From IMG/VR virus record IMGVR_UViG_3300021964_005792, positions 1 to 35,372 of that record: DNA of 35,372 bases; one strand, written 5' to 3'. The notes below the pieces were generated by a model. The model was not told the origin of the DNA, made no database searches, and saw nothing but the letters and a program-made list of their open reading frames with translations. Origin of the DNA: a virus. The position numbers and the translations under genes were made by a program. This document shows, piece after piece, positions 8,911 to 17,015 of the stretch (its first letter is position 1; every line of letters starts with the position of its first letter).

Positions 8911-9274
8911 TTATGTCAATAGTATTAACTATACCAAGAAAGACATCATGGTAGATGATGTGGCGGAGAAGGCTTATGTTCCCTTTGTTATCAATCGCTC
9001 TTTGTCTTATTTTCCTGATACTGTGGGCCTGGCTGCCGTAATGAATCGGTACCACCATCTTGACAATAAACTCCAATATCACTTTTTGCTAAATATAGTC
9101 AGGAAACGTCAACGTTTCTCTAAATGGACTAAACCTACAGTCGAAAGTGATGTTGAAGTCGTCAAGCAATACTATGGCTATAGCAATGAGAAAGCCCGCC
9201 AGGCTTTGACCCTTCTATCACCTGAACAGATAACAATATTAAAGCAAAAGGTGAACCGTGGTGGAAGAAAATAA
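8897..9274 (+). CDS. 62: gp62 clamp loader small subunit
   Basis: This 125-residue protein has the marine T4-like gp62 pattern: MNPFDYVNSINYTKKDIM at the start, then KAYVPFVINRSLSYFPDT, HLDNKLQYHFLLN, RKRQRFSKW and YYGYSNEKA. It is the non-ATPase subunit of the clamp loader that joins the gp44 ring. I chose the ATG at 8897 rather than upstream non-ATG codons because the family N-terminus begins there. It is separated from gp44 by two inserted genes, which is unusual. Confidence 0.9.
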   Translation: MNPFDYVNSINYTKKDIMVDDVAEKAYVPFVINRSLSYFPDTVGLAAVMNRYHHLDNKLQYHFLLNIVRKRQRFSKWTKPTVESDVEVVKQYYGYSNEKARQALTLLSPEQITILKQKVNRGGRK

Positions 9275-9299
9275 TACTATACAATGGAGCCCCAGTGAT

Positions 9300-9671
9300 A
9301 TGCTGGAGGTCACCCTTAACGAACCGGACGACTTTCTAAAGGTCCGGGAAACCCTTACACGCATTGGAGTCGCTTCTCGTAAAGAGAAGAAGCTATATCA
9401 ATCATGTCATATTCTTCATAAACAAGGCCGGTACTTTATTGTACATTTCAAAGAACTGTTTATGCTTGATGGCAAGAAATCTAATCTAGAACTCAATGAT
9501 GTCCAAAGACGTAACACTGTTGCTACGTTATTGAGTGACTGGGGTTTGATTTCGTTTGCAAAAGGCTCGACACTAGATTGTGCACCACTTCGTCAAATTA
9601 AAATTATTCCATACCGTGAAAAAAACCAGTGGGAGCTATGTCCGAAATACAACATCGGCGCTAAGGCTTAA
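9300..9671 (+). CDS. regA: RegA translational repressor
   Basis: With the start at ATG 9300 the protein has 123 residues, close to T4 RegA (122), and it aligns from the first residue (MLEVTLNEPDDFLKVRETLTR). LYQSCHILHKQGRYFIVHFKE, LLSDWGLI and the terminal PKYNIG are family hallmarks. RegA binds ribosome-entry sites of early mRNAs and represses their translation. An in-frame GTG at 9258 would add 14 residues not found in the family. GGAG lies about 10 bp upstream of 9300. Confidence 0.93.
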   Translation: MLEVTLNEPDDFLKVRETLTRIGVASRKEKKLYQSCHILHKQGRYFIVHFKELFMLDGKKSNLELNDVQRRNTVATLLSDWGLISFAKGSTLDCAPLRQIKIIPYREKNQWELCPKYNIGAKA

Positions 9672-10317
9672 CAAATCAATTAATCTCGACATTACTAACA
9701 AGTGCACGCTAGCTTGTGAGAGATGTGTTAGATCTGTTTATGATTATGAGGACACCAAGGTACCTGGTGGGGATATGTCTATTGATGATTATCTCAAAGT
9801 ACTCAAGTGGTTTGATAAAATAGAATTTTGTGGTAATATCTCAGATCCAACACTCCATCCCAAACTACCTGAGTTTCTTGCGTTAGCTGATCAACACAAC
9901 AAGCAGTGTATTGTGCATGTTGCTGCATCGCATAGACCAGTTGATTGGTTTATCAATGCATTCCATGCTAATCGAAATGCTATATGGCATTTTGGTATTG
10001 ATGGATTGCCGGCTGACAGTTGCAACTATAGACACAGACAAGACGGAACAAAACTATTTGACCTTATGGTTGCGGGTCGTGACATTGTCAAAAAAGTTGT
10101 TTGGCAATACATTATATTCTCGTATAATGAAAAAGATATTGATACGGCAACGTCGCTAGCGCGTTACTTAGGAATAGAAATCAAGTTCACAAAGTCGTCA
10201 AGGTTTTTTGCTAATGATCCATTGAAGCCAAGTGAAGGAATGTATATTCCTCGCAAAGGGTTCGAACAAGCATTGAGACAGCGGTATGAAAATCAAACCA
10301 AAGTGCCTGCAATCTAA
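9616..10317 (+). CDS. Radical SAM protein, N-terminal/core part
   Basis: The core has a CTLACERC cluster motif (CxxxCxxC) that would bind the 4Fe-4S/SAM centre, preceded by the strand INLDITNK, and a partial TIM-barrel with EFCGNISDPTLHP and WHFGIDG. It stops at 10317, just where a SPASM-like cysteine domain begins in the +1 frame. The start is uncertain: in-frame candidates are GTG 9616 and GTG 9580, both inside regA and without a clear Shine-Dalgarno site. The substrate is unknown. See the next feature and the finding on the split. Confidence 0.75.
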   Translation: MKKTSGSYVRNTTSALRLNKSINLDITNKCTLACERCVRSVYDYEDTKVPGGDMSIDDYLKVLKWFDKIEFCGNISDPTLHPKLPEFLALADQHNKQCIVHVAASHRPVDWFINAFHANRNAIWHFGIDGLPADSCNYRHRQDGTKLFDLMVAGRDIVKKVVWQYIIFSYNEKDIDTATSLARYLGIEIKFTKSSRFFANDPLKPSEGMYIPRKGFEQALRQRYENQTKVPAI

Positions 10318-10585
10318 TACTAGACCGCTTGGCCACTCAGCTGAGGGCTACCTACTTCCGTGTTGCTGGTGCGATAATATTGTGCACAAGGACAAATATA
10401 CTGAGCTGTTATATCAAGAACAACTAAAAATACAAAATAACGACAGAATAGAAAGTATTATAGATTCACGAGAATGGCAGCAGTTTGTTGATGCAATACA
10501 CTCAGATGACCCACCAAACGTATGCAAAACGTTTTGCGGCGAGTTGACTAGTACAAAAGAAACTATTATAATCAAACCTATATAA
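10286..10585 (+). CDS. SPASM-like C-terminal part of the radical SAM protein, in the +1 frame
   Basis: This 99-residue ORF begins inside the end of the core gene (32-bp overlap). It carries KPKCL, then LLPCCWCDN, then CKTFCG, the cysteine set expected of an auxiliary 4Fe-4S domain that normally follows a radical SAM core in one chain. It may be a separately translated subunit from ATG 10286, the product of +1 frameshifting between 10277 and 10317, or the result of a recent indel. Confidence 0.65.
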   Translation: MKIKPKCLQSNTRPLGHSAEGYLLPCCWCDNIVHKDKYTELLYQEQLKIQNNDRIESIIDSREWQQFVDAIHSDDPPNVCKTFCGELTSTKETIIIKPI

Positions 10586-10588
10586 ATA
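10581..10588 (+). promoter_or_regulatory. Late promoter upstream of hsp20
   Basis: A perfect TATAAATA, the T4 late-promoter consensus recognised by gp55-RNA polymerase, lies 64 bp before hsp20. Transcription would start about 6 bp downstream, at the foot of the hairpin at 10593. Confidence 0.75.
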
Positions 10589-10592
10589 ATAC

Positions 10593-10621
10593 ATGGATGC
10601 CACATTTGTGGGTCCATTTTT
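10593..10621 (+). terminator. Terminator-like hairpin before hsp20
   Basis: The stem ATGGA..CCACA pairs with TGTGG..TCCAT across a small internal loop and is followed by five T. It could end the clamp-loader/regA/radical-SAM transcript. It also falls at the very 5' end of any transcript from the late promoter at 10581. Confidence 0.6.
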
Positions 10622-10651
10622 CTACAACCTTGCTTAATTTAGGAGGTCGCT

Positions 10652-11122
10652 ATGACAGCTTATAAATTTCCGCGTTCTGCGTTTATTGGGTTCGATGGTA
10701 TCTTTGACGAATTGGAGCGTCTCGCTTCTTCTGCTCAAACAGATAACTATCCCCCACATAATATAGTAAAACTATCCGACGACAGATACCAAATCGAACT
10801 TGCCGTAGTTGGGTTCAAAGAGAAAGACTTAGAAATCAAAGTGCAAGACGGTATCTTGTATGTCAATGGTTCGAAGACCTATATTGGTTCAGAGCCGACA
10901 TACTTGCATAGAGGTATTTCGGGTCGCTCGTTTAGGCGTTCCTTTAGACTGTCCGAACACGTAGAGGTAAAAGGAGCCGATCTAAGGGATGGGTTGCTCG
11001 TGATTGACTTACAGAGAATCGTCCCAGAAGAAAAGCGTCCACGCGTTATTCAAATCGGAACTAACAAAGTGGAGAACACACATGACACAAGTAAAGAACT
11101 TCTTCTCGAAGGTAATGAGTAA
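10652..11122 (+). CDS. hsp20: Hsp20 small heat-shock protein (IbpA-like)
   Basis: This 156-residue protein has an alpha-crystallin domain: PPHNIVKLSDDRYQIELAVVGFKEKDLEIKV at the front, then LYVNG, a GISGRSFRRSFRL segment and DGLLVIDL near the end. It is a holdase chaperone that keeps unfolded proteins soluble. Hsp20 between regA and gene 43 is common in marine T4-like phages. A strong AGGAGG lies 8 bp before the ATG, and a late promoter lies upstream, suggesting late expression, perhaps for virion assembly. Confidence 0.93.
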   Translation: MTAYKFPRSAFIGFDGIFDELERLASSAQTDNYPPHNIVKLSDDRYQIELAVVGFKEKDLEIKVQDGILYVNGSKTYIGSEPTYLHRGISGRSFRRSFRLSEHVEVKGADLRDGLLVIDLQRIVPEEKRPRVIQIGTNKVENTHDTSKELLLEGNE

Positions 11123-11258
11123 ATTTGAAAACTGGGGCAACGCAGTTGCTCAAGCTCAAGTCGAGCGTTATCTTGCTCAATCTCAAAACATCGTCGAACT
11201 CGAAAGACGCATGAAAGATATTGAGGGTTACAAGACACGTTACGCTCATTATATTTAA
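11082..11258 (+). CDS. DUF3563-like small protein
   Basis: This is a 58-residue ORF from an ATG within the end of hsp20. Its core (VERYLAQSQNIVELERRMKDIE) resembles the short proteobacterial DUF3563 family, whose members share a YLA-x-A/S-x-D/N-hydrophobic-x-x-LE-x-R pattern. The function of that family is unknown. The overlap of 41 bp with hsp20 suggests coupled translation. The family match is from memory of the pattern, not from a search. Confidence 0.6.
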   Translation: MTQVKNFFSKVMSKFENWGNAVAQAQVERYLAQSQNIVELERRMKDIEGYKTRYAHYI

Positions 11259-11260
11259 GA

Positions 11261-11268
11261 GATAAATA
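11261..11268 (+). promoter_or_regulatory. Late promoter-like site before the phasin-like gene
   Basis: GATAAATA differs from TATAAATA only at the first base. As at 10581, a hairpin begins exactly 5 bp after it (11274). Confidence 0.5.
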
Positions 11269-11273
11269 AAGTT

Positions 11274-11295
11274 GCCGGATCTTTTCAAAACCGGC
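11274..11295 (+). terminator. Hairpin, terminator or 5'-end stem-loop
   Basis: GCCGG (11274-11278) pairs with CCGGC (11291-11295) around a 12-base loop, followed by ATTTTA. The T run is short, so termination may be weak. It may instead cap the 5' end of the transcript made from 11261. Confidence 0.5.
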
Positions 11296-11323
11296 ATTTT
11301 ACAAACACACACAGGAGAATAAA

Positions 11324-11539
11324 ATGTTTTCACCAAAATTCTATATTGAGCAGTTCCAACACACCAAGAAGTTGGTTGGCGACCAGATGTTCAAGGACCA
11401 ACCTGAACTCAAGAAGGTTGCTGATCAATGGGTCGATGCTCAAACTCAATTCGCTGAAATGCTTGTCGACAACTCCATCGCCATGATGAAGTACAGTGTT
11501 GACCAGTTCTCGGCTTTTTCGAAAATGGTAACTAAATAA
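11324..11539 (+). CDS. Phasin-like small helical protein
   Basis: This is a 71-residue, fully helical amphipathic protein. Segments such as QWVDAQTQFAEMLVDNSIAMMKYS resemble the C-terminal coiled-coil region of proteobacterial phasins, which coat polyhydroxyalkanoate granules. AGGAG lies 7 bp before the ATG. It is shorter than bacterial phasins (about 110-190 residues). It could bind host storage granules or simply be a helical scaffold or chaperone; the neighbouring Hsp20 favours a chaperone-type context. The annotation is tentative. Confidence 0.6.
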   Translation: MFSPKFYIEQFQHTKKLVGDQMFKDQPELKKVADQWVDAQTQFAEMLVDNSIAMMKYSVDQFSAFSKMVTK

Positions 11540-11550
11540 TGGAGACAACT

Positions 11551-11766
11551 ATGAAGAACCCATTCGAGATTCGTCAAGAAGTTCTAGGCATGGCTAAAGA
11601 TTACATGGACAAACAATGGGAAATGAACTACATGTTTACCCAGCAAATGTTTGACCAAGGTAAGAAAACAGTCGAAGATATGCACACTGCATTGAAACCT
11701 TACAGCATGGAAGCATTGATGGAGAAAGCACAGGAAATGTATCAGTTCGTTTCCAAACGCGACTAA
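11551..11766 (+). CDS. Small conserved T4-like protein near hsp20
   Basis: This is a 71-residue helical protein with an NPFEIRQEVLGMAKDYMDKQ start and a PYSMEALMEKAQEMYQFVSK end. I recall this pattern from unknown small proteins of marine T4-like phages. The ATG at 11551 has GGAG 7 bp upstream; an in-frame ATG at 11539 overlaps the previous stop but would place the GGAG inside the gene. It has the same length as its upstream neighbour and both are helical, so an ancient duplication is possible. Confidence 0.7.
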   Translation: MKNPFEIRQEVLGMAKDYMDKQWEMNYMFTQQMFDQGKKTVEDMHTALKPYSMEALMEKAQEMYQFVSKRD

Positions 11767-11888
11767 TGGAACAAGAAAAAGATGTAGCAGCTGAGCTACC
11801 AAACAATGAAAAAATTCATATCTGGATTCCATTGTTTGGTGCCTTCAATATCTTTTTAATGGCATTCATTGCTGTGTTTATGGCTTAA
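11766..11888 (+). CDS. 40-residue single-span membrane protein
   Basis: The ATG overlaps the preceding TAA (TAATG). An acidic N-terminus of about 18 residues is followed by a hydrophobic helix (WIPLFGAFNIFLMAFIAVF) to the end. It is the last gene of the hsp20 unit, directly followed by a terminator. Function unknown. Confidence 0.65.
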   Translation: MEQEKDVAAELPNNEKIHIWIPLFGAFNIFLMAFIAVFMA

Positions 11889-11890
11889 AT

Positions 11891-11912
11891 AAAAGGGCTT
11901 CGGCCCTTTTTT
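11891..11912 (+). terminator. Intrinsic terminator with UUCG tetraloop
   Basis: The stem AAAAGGGC / GCCCTTTT closes a UUCG loop and is followed by further T residues. This is a classic strong Rho-independent terminator. It ends the hsp20 unit just before the QueC-like pair. Confidence 0.92.
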
Positions 11913-11915
11913 ATT

Positions 11916-12563
11916 ATGATATTAACAGACAACCGATTTACTATTGATTATTTTGAAAAATTGCCTACGGATATAAAACGTATAACTGTAGCCGCGTCTG
12001 GGGGATTAGACTCGTCTTTAATATTATATTGTCTTGCTAAGACGTTGAATGATCGTAGACAATATGATACTACTATCTTTATCCATCACGATATTGTTCT
12101 AAAATATAAACACACTCGTTCACAAAGAATACTAAAACAAGTTCTTCTTTTTATCAGAGAAAAATTTCCTAATGTAAATATAGAAGAACCGTATTATGGA
12201 CATCAACCGACTTTTATTAAAAGCAAAATGATTTATGGGGCATTTAGTCTATTAATTACCCACTTACGAACTCGTTCCCAGCTTACAATAATTGGTTACA
12301 CTAAACAAGACGATGAAACCCATAAAGGGTTGAAAAAATGGCTGCATCGTCTAGTAATAAAAGTACGACCCCAACAATTTCCGTTTAAAGACGTAGATAA
12401 ACATTTTGTCAAAGCACAATATGACCAATTAGGCTTACACGAGTTGTCATTAATGACTGGTACATGTGTGGAAGATGTGTATGGAGGCATGCCTTGCCGG
12501 AAGTGTAAGTGGTGTAAGATCCGCTATGAGGCATTTGGTACTTATGATTATGGTTATGTTTGA
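11916..12563 (+). CDS. QueC-like PP-loop ATPase, copy 1
   Basis: This 215-residue protein has an ATP pyrophosphatase motif SGGLDSS (about residues 28-34). Its C-terminal cysteine set, C-x9-C-x2-C-x2-C followed by KIRYEAFG, is the zinc site of QueC (7-cyano-7-deazaguanine synthase). QueC makes preQ0 from 7-carboxy-7-deazaguanine, ATP and ammonia. FolE, QueD, QueE and a DpdA-like gene in the same window support the pathway. It is unusually AT-rich and overlaps a second QueC-like gene by 8 bp. The two copies may divide the two QueC steps or use different substrates. Confidence 0.75.
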   Translation: MILTDNRFTIDYFEKLPTDIKRITVAASGGLDSSLILYCLAKTLNDRRQYDTTIFIHHDIVLKYKHTRSQRILKQVLLFIREKFPNVNIEEPYYGHQPTFIKSKMIYGAFSLLITHLRTRSQLTIIGYTKQDDETHKGLKKWLHRLVIKVRPQQFPFKDVDKHFVKAQYDQLGLHELSLMTGTCVEDVYGGMPCRKCKWCKIRYEAFGTYDYGYV

Positions 12564-13170
12564 AGAATTAAAATCATATGATTGTGTGACTGTGTTTATT
12601 TCCGGAGGTGTTGATTCTGCAGCACTTCTGTATTTAATTTCGAAAGAAATATCTGATAATAAATTATTGACGCGCGTTGTTCCTGTTCACCTATTAAAAC
12701 AAACAAAATCACAGGCTATAATTAATAGGTATCTAGAAAGCGCGCAAACCGTTCATAAATTTATTACAGAAAGGTTTCCACAGGTAGATATTACACCTCT
12801 TCTAAAGGAACGATGCGGTAAACACGTCACTGTAGATGATGCTCTTTTGTTTTATCAAAAAATAAAACATGAGTACAACACAAATGTAATTTATCGTGGC
12901 ATAACACAATCACCACTCCACACTGACCGTCCTAAATTGCAAGCGGAAAAAGATTATGATAATTCGATAAAACATACTGGTTTGCTTATTCATACTCCTT
13001 TTGCCAATTACACCAAAAGGGATATTGCAAAAATATATGGTGACCACAATTTGTGGAGCTTGTATAATGTTACTTCTAGCTGCGTAATGGATAATGCTCC
13101 TTGCAAACAATGTTGGTGGTGCAAAGAAAGACATTGGGCGTTTAGTTCATATGATTTTGGAATAGAATGA
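12556..13170 (+). CDS. QueC-like PP-loop ATPase, copy 2
   Basis: This 204-residue protein has SGGVDSA near residue 16 and a C-terminal cluster C-x6-C-x2-C-x2-C followed by [12 protein letters not shown]. It is a diverged paralogue of the upstream gene; both end in a YD(Y/F)G sequence. The ATG at 12556 lies inside the first gene; an upstream in-frame GTG would extend it without family support. The stop overlaps the gene 43 start (ATGA). Whether both copies are active preQ0 synthases cannot be told from sequence. Confidence 0.72.
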   Translation: MFEELKSYDCVTVFISGGVDSAALLYLISKEISDNKLLTRVVPVHLLKQTKSQAIINRYLESAQTVHKFITERFPQVDITPLLKERCGKHVTVDDALLFYQKIKHEYNTNVIYRGITQSPLHTDRPKLQAEKDYDNSIKHTGLLIHTPFANYTKRDIAKIYGDHNLWSLYNVTSSCVMDNAPCKQCWWCKERHWAFSSYDFGIE

Positions 13171-15647
13171 ATTTTTACACATCTGTTAATCGTTATGGTA
13201 ACAACATCCTATACCGTGGGATAGAGAACGGTAAGCGTATCGCCAAGAAGATACCATTCATGCCGACATTGTATGTCGACTCACCAAAACCAACTGGCTG
13301 GACTAACCTAAATGGTAAGAACGTCCTTCCTCGTAACTTTGACTCAATGAGAGACGCGACTGACTTTGTTCGTCAGTTCGAGGGCGTTGATAACTTCAAC
13401 ATCTACGGGTCAACAAACTTCATTACTCAGTTTATCACAGATAAGTTTCCTCACGAGATTAAGTTTGATCGTAGCAAAGTAAACGTAACGACAGTCGATA
13501 TTGAGGTTGCATCAGATGATGGGTTTCCGTTTGTAGAGGAGGCTCGTCATCCTGTTATCTCTATTACTGCTAAGAACAACATCGATAATATGTTCTATGT
13601 ATGGGGGATGGGTGATTATGATGATAGCGAATCAACCAACGTCAAGTACGTCAAGTGCACTGACGAACATGATATCTTCAACAGCTTCCTGAGATTTTGG
13701 AATCACGAGTATACGTGCCCAGATATTGTGACTGGATGGAACACTCGTATGTTTGACTTCCCTTATCTGATTAATCGCGCAAGGAATCTGTTTGGCGATG
13801 ATATGGCTAAACGATTCTCGCCATGGGGTGTTGTAGACCGTAGAACAATTCCTGTTGCTGGACGAGAAGTGCTAGTGTATGAAATCTCTGGTATCCAACA
13901 GCTTGACTATTATGACCTGTTCCGTAAGTTTGGCTACTCATACGGCCAGCAGGAAAGCTACAAGTTGGACCACATTGCTCACGTCGTTCTTGGTGAGAAG
14001 AAGCTGGACTATTCTGAGTATGGTACACTGACTAATTTGTATAAGCAAGACTTCCAGAAGTTCATTGACTATAACATCAAAGACGTAGCGCTAGTAGACC
14101 GTTTTGAGGAGAAGATGGGTCTGATTACTCTGGCAATGACGATGGCTTACAGAGGTGGTGTAAACTATGCTGATACGTTTGGTACCACTTCTATTTGGGA
14201 CTCTATTATCTACAGGATTCTGTACAACAAGCAGATGGCAGTGCCGTGGAACAAAGTAACTGATAAGGTTCCATATCCCGGCGCATATGTCAAAGACCCA
14301 CAGGTAGGTAAGCATGACTGGGTGGTATCTTTTGACCTTAACTCTTTGTACCCCAACATTCTGATTCAGTATAATATGTCACCCGAGACATTAGTCGAAG
14401 GTCGCAGGTCTGAGATTGATGTTGATGTGCTACTAAACACGCAGCCTGAGCTTGAGAGTGACTATACATTGTCAGCAAGTGGAATGAGATTTCGCAAGGA
14501 TATCCCCGGGTTAATTCCTAGTGTGATTCGTCAGTACTACGACGAGCGTAGGACAATTAAGGCTCGCATGCTCGAAGCAAAGCAGGAATACGAAAAGGCT
14601 AAGTCAAGAAAGCTAGAGAACGAAATTGTTACTTTAGAGAATCAGCAGATGGCTATTAAGATTCTAATGAACAGTCTCTATGGTGCTCTGGGTAATGCTT
14701 ACTTCCGGTACTTCGACAACAGAGTTGCAGAAAGTATTACTACATCTGGCCAGCTTGCTATTCGTTGGGCTGAACGTGCTATCAACGGTGAGATGAATAA
14801 GATATTAGCAACAGACGGTGTTGACTATGTTATTGCTATTGACACTGACTCGCTATACGTTGATATGGACAATGTAGTGAAGAAGTTTAATCCAAAAGAC
14901 CCAGTTAAGTTCCTAGACAAAATCTGTAGCGAACACTTTGAGACTGTGCTAGAGAAGGCGTACGCTGGATTAGCTGAGCGAGTAAATGCTATTGAGAATC
15001 GTATGGAGATGAAGCGAGAGGTGATTGCTGATCGTGGTATTTGGATTGCTAAGAAGCGATACATTCTCAATGTACATAATAGTGAGGGTGTTCAGTACAC
15101 TGAGCCAAAGATTAAGATGATGGGTGTTGATGCTGTACGCTCATCTACTCCTCAAGTAATAAGAGATAAGTTCAAAGAAATCTTCAAGGTAATTCTTGAG
15201 ATGACTGAACAAGACGTACAGAAGTTTGTTCGTGAGTTTCGTGAGGAGTTCTCTAAGCTGCCGCCAGAAGATGTATCATATCCTCGTGGTGTGTCTGACC
15301 TGACAAAGTACTCTGATCGTAAGACGATCTACAAGAAGGGTACACCAATCCATGTTCGTGGTGCATTGTTGTATAATAAACAGATTGAACTGCTAAACCT
15401 TGGTAAGAAGTATGAGACGATTAAGGACGGTGAGAAGATGAAGTTTGTTTATCTGAAGACACCTAACCCGATCAAGGAAAACGTGATAGCATATCCTGGT
15501 GTGCTACCAAAAGAGTTTGCCCTACACCAACATATCGATTATAATACGATGTATGAGAAAGCGTTCATCGAACCTCTCAAACCTCTACTTGAGGCAATGG
15601 ACTGGGACGTCGAGCCCAAGGCTACACTAGAAGACTTTTTTGCATAA
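13167..15647 (+). CDS. 43: gp43 DNA polymerase (family B)
   Basis: This 826-residue protein has both domains intact. The 3'-5' exonuclease shows [11 protein letters not shown] (about residue 110, Exo I) and [12 protein letters not shown] (Exo III). The polymerase shows DLNSLYP (about 389, motif A), [12 protein letters not shown] (about 497, motif B) and IDTDSLYVD (about 556, motif C). It replicates the genome with gp45, gp44/62 and gp41. It is a little shorter than T4 gp43 (898), as in marine relatives, and I see no intein or frameshift. Its start overlaps the QueC-like gene. Confidence 0.97.
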   Translation: MNFYTSVNRYGNNILYRGIENGKRIAKKIPFMPTLYVDSPKPTGWTNLNGKNVLPRNFDSMRDATDFVRQFEGVDNFNIYGSTNFITQFITDKFPHEIKFDRSKVNVTTVDIEVASDDGFPFVEEARHPVISITAKNNIDNMFYVWGMGDYDDSESTNVKYVKCTDEHDIFNSFLRFWNHEYTCPDIVTGWNTRMFDFPYLINRARNLFGDDMAKRFSPWGVVDRRTIPVAGREVLVYEISGIQQLDYYDLFRKFGYSYGQQESYKLDHIAHVVLGEKKLDYSEYGTLTNLYKQDFQKFIDYNIKDVALVDRFEEKMGLITLAMTMAYRGGVNYADTFGTTSIWDSIIYRILYNKQMAVPWNKVTDKVPYPGAYVKDPQVGKHDWVVSFDLNSLYPNILIQYNMSPETLVEGRRSEIDVDVLLNTQPELESDYTLSASGMRFRKDIPGLIPSVIRQYYDERRTIKARMLEAKQEYEKAKSRKLENEIVTLENQQMAIKILMNSLYGALGNAYFRYFDNRVAESITTSGQLAIRWAERAINGEMNKILATDGVDYVIAIDTDSLYVDMDNVVKKFNPKDPVKFLDKICSEHFETVLEKAYAGLAERVNAIENRMEMKREVIADRGIWIAKKRYILNVHNSEGVQYTEPKIKMMGVDAVRSSTPQVIRDKFKEIFKVILEMTEQDVQKFVREFREEFSKLPPEDVSYPRGVSDLTKYSDRKTIYKKGTPIHVRGALLYNKQIELLNLGKKYETIKDGEKMKFVYLKTPNPIKENVIAYPGVLPKEFALHQHIDYNTMYEKAFIEPLKPLLEAMDWDVEPKATLEDFFA

Positions 15648-16603
15648 TGTATTCATTGACTGTGTTTAGTTCGCCGCGCTGGTGGGAAGCGCAGCAACGG
15701 TATGTGTATGACAATAAGACACATCGACGGATTGACTTCGACACTTGGGAAAAGTTTGAGAAGTTTCTATATAAATTATCTGAACGAAAGCTAGAAGGTA
15801 AACAAGATGCCGAACTTATTACACCAGCTGTATTTGTGCCTGGAACGAATCGGTCCAACAAGACTGTTACTGCTTGGGCAGGCTGGGCTGCTGTTGACGT
15901 CGACGACCATGCTTTTGATGGGGAGCTAGAAGATGAGTTACGTAGTAGGTATGGTGATTGGAGTTTTATTTGTTATAGTACTGCTAGCAGCACGGAGTCA
16001 CGTCCAAAGTTCAGGCTTATCTTCCCAATTACTCGACACGTACAACAAGATCAGATTAAACACTTTTGGTACGCTCTCAACTCCGAAGTTGACTCTATCG
16101 GAGATAGACAGACTAAAGATCTCAGCAGAATGTATTACATCCCTGCGACGTATGCTGGCGCTTACAACTTTATTTTTAGCAACAGTGGTGTTCCTCTCGA
16201 TCCTGATTATCTCTGCGCCAAGTGGACGTACGACGAAAGAACTGACTCGGCAAGCTTCCTCGACAGACTACCAGACGCATGGCGAGAGCAAATTATCGAG
16301 TATAGAAAGTCTCAACTAGACAACACAAATATTGTATGGTCAGGTTATCACGACTGTCCGTTCTGGCCAAAGAAGCTGGCGGCAGAGTATCAGACGATCC
16401 AAGGATCTGGTTGGTATCGGAAGATGTATCAGATTATGATTGCTACCGCTGGCCAGGCAATTAAACTTGGTTATCCAATAACTGCAAAGCAAATAGAAGA
16501 TTTGTGCCGCCAGTTTGACAATGACACTGGTAAGTGGTATGAGAACAGACCTCTATTTCGAGAGGCTGACAATGCATTGGAGTATGTTTACAAACATGGC
16601 TAG
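15647..16603 (+). CDS. Archaeo-eukaryotic primase/PrimPol-like protein
   Basis: This 318-residue protein has the pattern of the AEP superfamily: an acidic AAVDVDDH strand (about residues 86-93), then FICYSTASSTESRPKFRLIFP (motif II-like S/H and Arg strand) and KDLSRMYYIP (motif III-like). The C-terminal half contains helical repeats, possibly a PriCT-type domain. It would make primers or act as a primase-polymerase. T4 itself uses the DnaG-like gp61, which I do not see in this window. It is coupled to gene 43 by a 1-bp overlap. Moderate confidence; a replication-initiator-like role is the main alternative. Confidence 0.6.
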   Translation: MYSLTVFSSPRWWEAQQRYVYDNKTHRRIDFDTWEKFEKFLYKLSERKLEGKQDAELITPAVFVPGTNRSNKTVTAWAGWAAVDVDDHAFDGELEDELRSRYGDWSFICYSTASSTESRPKFRLIFPITRHVQQDQIKHFWYALNSEVDSIGDRQTKDLSRMYYIPATYAGAYNFIFSNSGVPLDPDYLCAKWTYDERTDSASFLDRLPDAWREQIIEYRKSQLDNTNIVWSGYHDCPFWPKKLAAEYQTIQGSGWYRKMYQIMIATAGQAIKLGYPITAKQIEDLCRQFDNDTGKWYENRPLFREADNALEYVYKHG

Positions 16604-17015
16604 AATTGGATTTACGGCATCGGCGTTTGATTTGTTGCACGCCGGTCATATTATGATGCTACGTGAGGCAAAGCAACAATGTGATTATCTTATTTGTGCG
16701 CTACAGATTGATCCATCTATTGACAGACCAGAAAAGAATAAACCAGTACAGACTGTTGTGGAGCGTCATACACAGCTCGCTGCTGTTAGGTATGTTGATG
16801 AGATTGTTCCATACGCAACTGAACGAGATCTTGAGGATATACTTCAAGCATATCCAATTGATGTTCGCATTCTCGGAGAAGAATACAAGCACAAGCAATT
16901 CACAGGCAGGGACATTTGCAAGACACGAGAAATTGAAATTTATTTTAATGTGCGCTATCACAGGTTTAGTACCAGTGATCTGAGAAATAGAGTTTACATG
17001 GAGGAAGCTGAATGA
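16596..17015 (+). CDS. Cytidylyltransferase-like protein (TagD/GCT family)
   Basis: This 139-residue protein starts MARIGFTASAFDLLHAGHI, carrying the HxGH nucleotide-binding motif (about residues 17-20). It ends with RFSTSDLRNR, the equivalent of the ISTT-type motif. This size and layout match glycerol-3-phosphate cytidylyltransferases, which make CDP-alcohols for cell-envelope polymers. The ATG at 16596 is supported by the family N-terminus; it overlaps the primase-like gene by 8 bp. It is followed directly by the UDP-sugar dehydrogenase-like gene, suggesting a surface glycan function. Confidence 0.85.
   Translation: MARIGFTASAFDLLHAGHIMMLREAKQQCDYLICALQIDPSIDRPEKNKPVQTVVERHTQLAAVRYVDEIVPYATERDLEDILQAYPIDVRILGEEYKHKQFTGRDICKTREIEIYFNVRYHRFSTSDLRNRVYMEEAE

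Noticed and set aside
15933-16319. 128-codon open frame within the primase-like gene
   Set aside because: Shadow frame: hydrophobic by chance, no ribosome-binding site, and fully inside a better supported gene.
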